From positions 1 to 64,000 of IMG/VR virus record IMGVR_UViG_3300050821_006637: 64,000 nucleotides of DNA. The stretch is one strand, 5' to 3'. This stretch comes from a virus. Positions 33,500 to 43,000 of the stretch are shown piece after piece. A program made the position numbers and the translations under genes. Position 1 is the first letter of the stretch. Each line of letters opens with the position of its first letter. The notes under the pieces were generated by a model. It did not search any database. It was not told the origin of the DNA and worked only from the letters and a program-made list of their open reading frames with translations.

Positions 33500-33922
33500 A
33501 TGAGTGATTTCAAACCAGGTGACGTAGTTAGATTGAAGAGTGGTGGCCCGAAGATGACTTTGGGGAACTTTGTCGAGATGGGTGGCAACCCTAGAACAGC
33601 CTATTGTTCTTGGTTTGATGGTGGAAAGATGGATACTGCTGCGATATTTCTCCATTGTTTGGAAAAGGTAGAGGAAGAAAGGAGTTGTGAGCCTAGAGTA
33701 GAATATCGTGCTCTTCCCTATGGTGGCAAGTTGTTGGAAGGAGCCAAAGGAACACACGTAAGCGATGTGATTGCCTATACTCTGCAGGAAGGTTATGATG
33801 GTTTCGTTTTCAATGATGTCATCGTCCGTGTGTGGAAAGATTGTACTATCGGAGAATTGATGGAAGAATATAATCGACTCCACAAATTGAAGTACGAACA
33901 GATGTATGGAAAAGGAAAGTAG
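33500..33922 (+). CDS. DUF2158/YodC-like N-terminus, hypothetical protein
   Basis: This is a 140-residue protein. Residues about 4-60 (FKPGDVVRLKSGGPKMTL, then AYCSWFDGGKM) match the YodC-like DUF2158 pattern of a small beta-barrel. The remainder is helical and charged with no named domain. DUF2158 proteins are found in phages and bacteria, function unknown. Three bases separate it from the previous stop. Confidence 0.6.
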   Translation: MSDFKPGDVVRLKSGGPKMTLGNFVEMGGNPRTAYCSWFDGGKMDTAAIFLHCLEKVEEERSCEPRVEYRALPYGGKLLEGAKGTHVSDVIAYTLQEGYDGFVFNDVIVRVWKDCTIGELMEEYNRLHKLKYEQMYGKGK

Positions 33923-33940
33923 AAAGAATAGGAGACGAAG

Positions 33941-34714
33941 ATGAAACAGATAGACGTAGGCACGTTTGAAACGACCCTCCACGGACTCCCCTTCCTCTGT
34001 AGTGACGATGCTGCTGTAGGCAGGGTAATCAAAAAGAATGAATATGAATTGAGTGAAATCTACACCATCACTCAAGCTATCAAGCCTGGAGATGTTTTCG
34101 TTGATGCTGGAGCAAACGTCGGCATCTTTACAACCCTCGCTGCCAAACTCGTTGGCTCTACTGGCAGAGTGTTCTCTTTTGAACCAGACCCCTTCAATCA
34201 AAAGATTCTTCGTACCAACGTAGAAAAGAATGGTTTTGGGGATAGAGTGCATATTCATAACGCCGCTGCTGGTGCGAAACAAGGATGGAAGTTCCTCTAT
34301 CAAAGCATCAACAATACTGGTGACCACAGAACCTGGAACGACGGGAAAGAGGAACGACCGACGGCTTCTGTAGAAGTACAATCCATTGATGATGTTTTGA
34401 AGGATTGGCAGAGGATTGATGTTCTCAAGGTTGATGTCCAAGGGGATGAGATGAATGTGCTTCGGGGAGCAGAGCAAGTGATTGACCGCTCCCTCGGTAT
34501 GTTTTTATCCATAGAATATTGGCCTTACGGATTAACACAGAATGGAAGTTCCCCAGTTGAGTTTGCCGACTGGCTGTTCTCTCGCTTCGTCTGTTATGTG
34601 ATGTATCCACAGCAAGCTGGGATGATGCAATCTTGCACGAAGGAAGCCTTGTTGAATGTTTTTGGACATAACGATGACCAAGTATTGAATCTTTGGTGTG
34701 TTAGAAGGCGATAA
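33941..34714 (+). CDS. FkbM-family methyltransferase
   Basis: This 257-residue protein has the SAM-binding motif VFVDAGANVGIFTTLAA (near residue 52) and SFEPDP for ribose contact. The KVDVQGDEMNVLRGA block is typical of FkbM-like O-methyltransferases, which often methylate sugars. The next gene is also methyltransferase-like, so the pair probably modifies a glycan made with the upstream cassette. Substrate unknown. A GGAGACGAAG precedes the ATG. Confidence 0.8.
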   Translation: MKQIDVGTFETTLHGLPFLCSDDAAVGRVIKKNEYELSEIYTITQAIKPGDVFVDAGANVGIFTTLAAKLVGSTGRVFSFEPDPFNQKILRTNVEKNGFGDRVHIHNAAAGAKQGWKFLYQSINNTGDHRTWNDGKEERPTASVEVQSIDDVLKDWQRIDVLKVDVQGDEMNVLRGAEQVIDRSLGMFLSIEYWPYGLTQNGSSPVEFADWLFSRFVCYVMYPQQAGMMQSCTKEALLNVFGHNDDQVLNLWCVRRR

Positions 34715-34740
34715 TAAAGTAGGAAAGAGGAGACGCTAAG

Positions 34741-36468
34741 ATGTTGAATTTCGTTAAGCAAGATGGTTGGAAGGTACTTGAACTAGGTAATGGAGGAGCT
34801 TCTCTCCCCAATATTGATGTAAGAGTGGATAAGAACCCTGTGGAGGGAGTCACTCACTTCTCTGCTAACTTAGATGCGGACGAGTGGCTGGAAATCGGCA
34901 GTGATGCCTTTGACCTCGTTGTCTGCCAGTGCTTTACAGAAGTAGCCACTCATCCTCTCTCTTTCCTCAAGCAAGTCCTCCGTATCCTCAAGCCAGGAGG
35001 GAATATTCTCTTTGAGGCGGAATATAGGAATGAAGTGGAGGAGGGTTCTTCTGTCCTCACTCCTTCTAAAGCCTCCAAGTTATTCACCTCTGCTGGATTC
35101 AAAGATGTCCTCCTTATGCCTGTTAGTGAAACGAGGATGAGCATAGAGGCGGAGAAGGGTTTGGGGGGGAAGCCTGTCGCCCAAGTGCCCGTAAACCCCC
35201 TAGAAAATGCACCAAACGTGCGAGGAGACACTCAAACACCCCAAGGGGTGTCAACCACCACCTTGCCTGTTGAGGCTGTTTCACAGCCTCCTACGCAACC
35301 GAGTAAGCCAGCGAGTGAGATTTACAACAGAAAGTATTTTGAGAGCTACCAAGGAGGAGGCTTTCTATGGGATTTTCCTTCCAATGAACTCATCGCACGG
35401 AAACTCGTATCCACTTACTCTCCACAAAGTGTCCTTGAACTCGGTTGCTCACGCGGATATGTAATCAAGCGTCTCCAGGATAGAGGAATCCGTGTCCAAG
35501 GAGTGGACGTTAGCAAGCACGCTTGGATGACGAGGGTCTGCGACCCGATTATTATCCATGACTTATTGGAATCGCCGTGGCCTCTCGGAAAGCAGGAATT
35601 TGATTTATGCTTTACGCAGAATCTGTTAGAGCACATTCCGGAAGCAAAGTTAGAAGTATTCGTAGAAGAGCTAAAGCGGGTTTCCAAGAGAGGCGTCCAC
35701 GCTATCGTCTTCCAAGGAACCCCAGCTCAATTGGATTCCACACGCTGCACACTCAAAACCAAGGATTGGTGGAAACGAATATTACCAGAGACGCATGAGG
35801 TAGTTGACCCGACGGAATTGACTGGTGATGGGACTCTGCCAGAGGACTATGTGAAGGGAGACGGGAAGATAAAGTTGAATCTCGGATGTGCCTTCACTAT
35901 GTATCATAACGGGTGGCAGAGTCTGGACGTGATAGATGCCATTGGATTTTCGCAGGCTTTTGGATACAACTTCAAGCGGCACGATATCAATCAAGGTCTC
36001 CCGTACTCCACTGGGGTAGTTGACTGCATCCAACTTCATCACGTGTTGGAGCACTTTTCTTACGCAGATGGTTTGAAGTTGTTAAGGGAGTGCAGAAGGG
36101 TGATACGGACAGACGGAGCGATGAGGATAGTAGTGCCTTCGACAAAGAAATTGTGTGAACTTTACGCCAGTGTATCTACCCATTTGCGAAAACTGGAAGA
36201 GTTTGATGAAGTAAATGAAGGTTGTTCTAAATCAGTTACAGACTCACAGCGTCTTTGGTCTGTATTAGGAGAAGGGCATCGTGCGTTTTATGATTTGGAA
36301 ACAGCAGAGTATTTACTCAAGGAAAGTGGCTGGACTCCTTACTTATCTGCTTTCCGGTCCTCTTCGTCATCTGGGCACATTGCTCTCCAACAGATACAGA
36401 GAGAATGTGTGGAGTATGATTACGGCGGATTGAGCCTCTTCGTCAATGCTCTTCCTTCTGTGGGTTGA
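34741..36468 (+). CDS. Triple-domain SAM-dependent methyltransferase
   Basis: This is a 575-residue protein. Domain 1 (about 1-130) has KVLELGNGGAS and LKPGGNILFEAEY. A Pro/Thr-rich linker (about 145-195) follows. Domain 2 (about 195-345) opens EIYNRKYFESYQGGGF with SVLELGCSRGYV and LLEHIPE. Domain 3 (about 375-575) has KLNLGCAFTMYHNGWQSLDV and HHVLEHFSY. All three look like class I Rossmann methyltransferases, but domain 1 lacks a clear catalytic acid, so it may be regulatory. It likely acts on the same glycan as the FkbM enzyme. Confidence 0.75.
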   Translation: MLNFVKQDGWKVLELGNGGASLPNIDVRVDKNPVEGVTHFSANLDADEWLEIGSDAFDLVVCQCFTEVATHPLSFLKQVLRILKPGGNILFEAEYRNEVEEGSSVLTPSKASKLFTSAGFKDVLLMPVSETRMSIEAEKGLGGKPVAQVPVNPLENAPNVRGDTQTPQGVSTTTLPVEAVSQPPTQPSKPASEIYNRKYFESYQGGGFLWDFPSNELIARKLVSTYSPQSVLELGCSRGYVIKRLQDRGIRVQGVDVSKHAWMTRVCDPIIIHDLLESPWPLGKQEFDLCFTQNLLEHIPEAKLEVFVEELKRVSKRGVHAIVFQGTPAQLDSTRCTLKTKDWWKRILPETHEVVDPTELTGDGTLPEDYVKGDGKIKLNLGCAFTMYHNGWQSLDVIDAIGFSQAFGYNFKRHDINQGLPYSTGVVDCIQLHHVLEHFSYADGLKLLRECRRVIRTDGAMRIVVPSTKKLCELYASVSTHLRKLEEFDEVNEGCSKSVTDSQRLWSVLGEGHRAFYDLETAEYLLKESGWTPYLSAFRSSSSSGHIALQQIQRECVEYDYGGLSLFVNALPSVG

Positions 36469-36492
36469 GAGTTAACTAGAAAAGGAGATGAA

Positions 36493-36927
36493 ATGATTCA
36501 TTCTATTCAAGTTGGATGTGATGAGGATGGAGACAGAGGAGTGGTTCTTTACGAAGGTCCAGAATTCGTTAATCTGTCTAAGTTGAGTGATGATTTCTAC
36601 AAAAGATTCGTCGTGCCTGAATCTGACTATCCTGAATGTGATGCTCCACTCCTCCCTCAAGAACCTCGGAATGACAATTCTGTTTCTTGTTGTTCTGGTT
36701 TCTTTACTGGATTCGAATTTAAGAATTACGATCACCAGTCAAAGGAATACAAGGCATACGAAAAGGAATGTAATAGAATAAGGAATGCCTGGGTTAAGGA
36801 ACGAGAAGACAGAATAAAAGAGGCGAAGAAGACCTATCCTGGAAAGGAACTTTTTGATATGTTCCTTTCCTACTTGGAAATTGAGCACGGATTCAAAAAA
36901 GTTCCGTGTAGGGAGTGGAACCTCTAA
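36493..36927 (+). CDS. Hypothetical protein
   Basis: This 144-residue protein starts after AAAGGAGATGAA. The N-terminal half is mixed strand/turn with a CC pair (SVSCCSGFFTG). The C-terminal half is charged helix. No family is recognised. It is the last gene before the terminator at 36948. Confidence 0.45.
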   Translation: MIHSIQVGCDEDGDRGVVLYEGPEFVNLSKLSDDFYKRFVVPESDYPECDAPLLPQEPRNDNSVSCCSGFFTGFEFKNYDHQSKEYKAYEKECNRIRNAWVKEREDRIKEAKKTYPGKELFDMFLSYLEIEHGFKKVPCREWNL

Positions 36928-36947
36928 ATCCATCACAGATTGACCCC

Positions 36948-36984
36948 TACCCCACTCTATCCATAAACTAGAGTGGGGTATTTT
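36948..36984 (+). terminator. Strong rho-independent terminator
   Basis: A 12-bp perfect stem (TACCCCACTCTA with TAGAGTGGGGTA) encloses a 9-base loop and is followed by TTTTATTT. It separates the accessory/methyltransferase operon from the giant modular proteins. It is the clearest terminator in the window. Confidence 0.85.
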
Positions 36985-37003
36985 ATTTACTGGGGTCTCT
37001 TTC

Positions 37004-40000
37004 ATGTCTCCCAAACCTCTTCCTCGCTTACCTAGTGTCCGTCCCTCTCCATATCGAACCAAATCCCTCTCTAAAGCCTGGGGACATTCCAGCGAATATT
37101 CCCCCGACCTCTATTCTGCGATGGATTTTGATGGTGATGTGAAACGAGGCTTGATACCAGTAAAGAACATCGCCCAACCGAATGACTTCTGGTGTCATCC
37201 CTGCTGTGTGGCGATGATTTGTCACTACTGGGGAGTAGGACCGAAAAACGTCGCCTCTATCGCCAAAGCCCTCGGCACGACAAGGAAGTATTCCACAGAC
37301 CCCAGAAAAGAAGTTCAATTCTACAAATCTCTCGGATTACAAGTAGAAGATAAGCATGAGATGACTTTGGAGCATCTCATGCACTATTGGAAGATTGGAT
37401 GGCCTTGTCAAATACTTTTACAAGAATATGGAGACCCGACAGAGGAGGAGAAACATCCCGACGCCAAGAAACACGGAGCTACGAGTAAGGATGACGAGGC
37501 TGCCTATGACTACGGACACTCTGTCGTCTATGTGGGAGGACCAGCTCTTGGTCTCATCTTTTGCCAAGATCCCAGCCTCGAAAATATTATGAGTAACGAA
37601 GGGGGTGACGAGGCGAAGGGGTTGATGCCCATTCCTGTTTTGAAGTTCCTCAAGGTATGGCACGACAGAGACCAGTGGGGTCATCAATATGTGCGATATG
37701 GAATCGCCGTCGGTCCTCCTCGTTGTGTTTCAACTAAAGGACTCAAGTCTCAAGTCGTTGCCGTCCCTGGTCGCTCTAACCAGCAGATAGCCAAGACACC
37801 ATTGAGCGGAGGAAATCTTTTTGGGCAGACTCCTGAGACGGAGGAAATGCGTCCTGTCTGGTACGGAACTGGAGAGGGGAGGAATCCAAAGAACCCAGAA
37901 TTGACGGAAGACCACCCAAAGCACAGATTGAAGAGTTTAGAGAAGAGTGATGGACATAAGCCTACTCTTGCTGTTGACTTAGATGGAACCCTCGCCGAGT
38001 ATGATGGATGGAAGGGAGAGGAGCACTTTGGAAAACCTCGTCAAGGTGCCAAAGATGCGATGCAAGCCTTCAAGCAAAGAGGCTACGAAATCATCATCTT
38101 TACGACACGAGGCAACACAGAATTAGTCCGTCAATGGTTGAATGAGAATGGAATAGTCTTTGATTACATAAATGAGAATCCCCACCAGCCAGAAGGTTCC
38201 AACGACGGAAAGCCGATTGCCGACCTTTATATAGATGACAGAGCAGTGGATGCCAGAGGCGAGTGGAGTAAGATAGTCTCCGAAGTTGAAAGAAGGCTAC
38301 GAAGTAAGCCAGAGGAAAAGAAATCAAAGTTCTCCTCCACGCAGTTCAACCTCGCAGAAGCAGGCTATCCCCGCTCCCAAGGTTCTCCCCTTGAAAAGAT
38401 AAAAGAACTCCAAGATAGAATCTCGGATGACGATTTGGCGGATGATGGTAAAGAGAAGGAGCACCACGTCACCTGTCTCTATGGTATTCATTCTGAGAAC
38501 CCAGAAGAAGTGAAGAAGGTGGTAGAGCACTGGGTGAGGCATCATTCAAGGACTATCTATGCCAAGTTAGGTGAAGTCTCCATCTTTGCAGGTGGTGAGG
38601 ATAAAGATTACGATGTGATTAAGATTGACGTGGAGAGTGAGGATTTGCACTCTTTGAATAAGATACTCAAAGAAAGTTTAGAGCACACGGACACCCATCC
38701 TACTTATCATCCACACTTGACGCTTGCCTATGTGAAGAAGGGGATGGGAGAGCAGTACGCTCAAGGTTTGAATGGGATGTGGAGTCCTGGGCACGAACTC
38801 CTCTTCCACAAACTCCATTTCTCAGATAAGGATAGAAAGCACACGATAATTGACCTTTGGGACTTGGCGAAGAATGAAGTCCCTTCCAAGTGTCTCCTCT
38901 GCGGCAGTCATAAAATCAAGGCTTTCCAAGATGGTGAGCCAGGATGGAGATGCACAGAAGCTCCTTGTGAGTGGTCGTTGACTCAAGCGGGAGCACCGAA
39001 TGACCATATGGAGGCTCCTGGCGGGATGACTGTCATCCAAAACCAGGAACCTTGGGAACGGAGCGGAGGAGAGAATCAACACTGGGAGAGGGACGGACAA
39101 CTCTTTTACTTCGGTCCCTCATTCCAAAATCCTTCGTATCCAAACTATCCTAGAAAGAAGGATTTGGATGAAGCCGAGGGTACACAGCAGCCGAAAACAG
39201 AGGAACCGAAGCAAGTAGAACAGCCAGAACAGGCAAGACAACCAGAGCAACAACCATCTGTTCCAGTTGAAAGGTCAAATCAATCTATAGAACCACTACA
39301 ACAGGATAAAGTAGAATCTGCCCCAGTGCAACAGGATGACTCGGAAGAAATTCATCATACCATTGGAAAATGGATAGATGACAGATATGCGGATAAATTT
39401 GCTGAATATGCGTCGGCTGTTCCACAGGTTCGTAACTGGTTGAAATGGGTTGGACAGCAACCAGCTTCTGGAGAAAGCGGTATTAATGAGGCTGTTTGGG
39501 TAGAGGATGCAGATGTAGTTTCCAATATGGTGATGGCATCCCAACAGAATCCAGCCATCCTTAATGAAATCCGTCCTGGCTTTGGGCATATGAAGATAAG
39601 AGAGGAAAAACAGAAACAGCAGCAGGCAACCCTTCCACTTCTCGTCCCAATAAAAGACCCTAAGAACTTCGGACAGATTTTGAATAGAGGACAAACGGCT
39701 GGAGGATTGGCGATTCCTCTAAACATTAGTATGGAGAAGCGTTCCTATCCTCCAGAGATTGGGCAGTTCGTTGTTTTTAGAAACCCAGAAGGAGAAACCA
39801 TTCAACTTGGCAGGATAAAAGATGTCCAGCCAAGAGAGAACAAGTGGGATATTAAGATAGAGCCGCAGTATAGACAAGAGTTTGAAAAGGATGAACTGGA
39901 GGCTTATGAAAATGGGCTCAATGCAGGGTACTCCCCAACTGACGAACTACCATTCCCAAAGGAACCTAAACTTGCTCAACTCTTTTATGCAGGGGTGTAT

Positions 40001-43000
40001 GACCGACGGAACTATCGTATTCCGGGTTCTGCCCTCGGTACACCTGCTTGGGGAGGTGACGTAAGAGAGTTTTGGGATGGATGGTATGCTTTGGAATCAC
40101 ATCGTTCCATTTTTTCCTATCTAAAACATTATAGACCAGATATCCTAGATGAAAGTGACCCTAGTTCTGCTAATACATTGGCAACCCAATTAAATCCAAT
40201 AGTAGAAGAATCATGGTTTCAGGAATTAAGAAAGAATCCTTATGCTGGGAAATTAGATTACGAACGGATAGTAGAAGGAGTCATCAACACTAGATTCCCA
40301 AAAGCCTCTAAATCCCTCCATATCAAATCTCAACAGACTTGTCCCGACGGCACTCCTCGCGACAGAAACACGAATAGTTGTGACGGACATAATGTTCCTA
40401 TCGTCACAGAAATGGGAATAGAGCAGGGAGACCATCACATTGGTGGGGAGATCCCCTCAAGTGGCAAAGGTTATATTCAGCCAGGATTAGATGCCTCTGC
40501 GGGCATTCCCAATGATTATCCACAAGAATGGGTCTTCTACCTCCAAGCCTATAACCGATGGCGAGTGAAGCCTGATATATTAGGTGAGAGAAGATTGCGG
40601 ATGGGGTATGAGAGGAGAAAGTCTCCGCAGGATATGGCATTACAGAATGATGAGGAGTGGAGATTAAAGGAGCAGAATAATACCTTTGAAAGCCAGATGG
40701 AATTAGTTAAGAACCCGATGGGGAATGCTTTAGAGCAGGTGATGGAAAAGAGAATCACTTGTCCCAATGGCACTCCTCGTCCTTATGGCAGTGACACCTG
40801 TTCTGGCAGACAAGCAGATTCATGGGATGGAGTAGTAGATAAGAATAACAAGCCTGGATGGGCAGAATATCCAGACTATGCTCCTGTCTCTGGTGTTGAT
40901 ACACGGAAGCCAAAGGACAGAGAAGAACCTGTCGTTGGACGAAGAAGATTCTTTAATAAAAAGGATATGGAGGAAGGACAATCTGCACAGCCAGCAGAAC
41001 CGAAGGTAGAAGAACCCAGCACTCCTCATGGATGGGGAACTGCGGGGGATGAGCCTGTTGCTCCTATTCCACACGAGATACCGGAAGATGAGAATCCTCC
41101 TTCTCCAGCACAAGGGATGAGGAGGATGTATAGAGGAACTAGAGGGGGTGAACTGCCACACGAACACGCCTACTTCTCAGACGAAAGAGGGCTTCCAGGC
41201 GTCGCTCGTGCCTTCGCTAAAGTTCCTGGCAGACGATTAGTCTATGTGGATGTGCCAGAAGAGATAGCACAGCAAGGATTACAGACAGGAGCAGTGACAG
41301 AGGGAGAATATAAATTACCAGAGGAGTACAGACGCCAAGTTCGGTATATGAAGTTCTTTAGTACGAAACGTGCGCCATATCCGAATCAACATCTCTGCCC
41401 CGATGGAACTCCTATGCCTCCAGGCACTGGGACGTGTGCTGGAAGAGAAGGTTGGGTTCCGTGGACAGAAGAGCAGAGGCAGCAGTTCACTTTGCAGGAG
41501 CCACCGAAAGGACCGAAGCCTTATCAACAAGCACCGATGAGGGGGAAGTACCCAAACAATCCTTCTGTTCGTCTGTCTCCCTACTCTACGAAACATTTGG
41601 ATGAGCAGGGTGGAGAAGTTCCACCCAGAGGACAGATGAAGGAAGCGGAGAAGTATGACTTCGTCACCCTGCCTAAAGATGTTTCTGGGACGAACTGCGG
41701 AAATTGTCTATTCGTCAAGGAGAAAGGGGAGGGACACATCTGTGGTCATCCCAAGCTCTATGGCTTGCCAGTGAATGAGAACAACTGCTGTGCGTTATGG
41801 GATGCGAAGAGTACGATGCGAGCGTGGGAAAAGAAACTCTGTCCCAACGGCACTCCTCTTCCTCGTGGCATTGGCACTTGTGCAGGACGTGGATTGCCAA
41901 TGCACTTTCACGATAACGAAAATTATAATTCCGTTGCAGCAGGACCAGACCACGTAGAAAGTCCCGAAGTGCTTGAGGGACAGGATTGGAAGTCTTTAGA
42001 GAAAGCGATGTCCTGGCTCGCCTCCGGGAGCGGAGGTGATTTAGTAGATGAACCAGAATGGAAAGGTCCTCGTCCCAAGAAAGTCAAGTCCTCTCCTTAT
42101 TCAAAGATGCTTTACAGAACCAAGGCAGAACCTCCGTATACGGGTGTATTCAAAGATTCATTGGGACGGAATACCTGTTATCAAAACGGAGTCAAAGTTT
42201 CCTGCGTCCAAATGGGCATAGAGGAAGACCCAGAGCCAGAACAAAGTAATTCCCTCTTGGCAGGCACTCAACACGCGGGAGGGGCAGCGAGTAATGAATC
42301 CCCGACGATGTATGGAGGGGCCGGAGGTTCCGTCACTCAAGTAAGATACGCTTTGATATTTGATAGTAAGGGTAGGCTGTTGGTGAATGAGGAGGATATG
42401 GAGTTGGGAGGATTCGTTTGGCAGATTCCAGGCACCACGGAACAGGAGGTAGAGAAGGGGATAAAAGAGCAGACGGATTTGAAAGTGAACTTATTTGGAA
42501 AGTTGGGAGATGCTGGTAGTGGACAAGGGTATTATCTATTTGAAGTGAAGGAACAGAAGAGACAGGGACGAAAGGCACTTGAGCCAATAGAGCCTGCGGA
42601 ACCAGAGGAGCCCAAAGAGACGGAGACAGAATCGCCGAAAGAACAAAAGACAGAGGAGCCATCTTCTTTCTCTCCACCTGTGCAGAATGAACCAGTAGAA
42701 AGGGACTGGGGTGATGATTTTCCAGAAGAGGGGTCATATGGTCTAAGGATGCCCGAGCCTAAACCTTCTCAACTAGAAGTTCAACAAGAGATAGATGCAG
42801 AGCCATCTTGGGGCGAATCCCCACGGACGGAGGAATTACAGTTAATCTATCAACACGCTGAGCAGTATAAAACACAAAGAGCACAAACAAGTAATTATGA
42901 TATTGAATTACCAAGTGACGAGGAAATAGCTACAGGACAGTACGAGTCATTTGGAACTGGAAGTCTCCATCAACTAGAAATCGGTAAGCTAATCATTAAT

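Noticed and set aside
33494-34477. 327-residue reverse-strand open frame opposite the FkbM gene
   Set aside because: It overlaps two supported forward genes and shows no motif or start signal.
42325-42580. Active Nudix hydrolase
   Set aside because: The fold pattern is suggestive, but the Nudix box lacks the REUXEE core, so catalysis is unlikely and only a Nudix-like module is noted.
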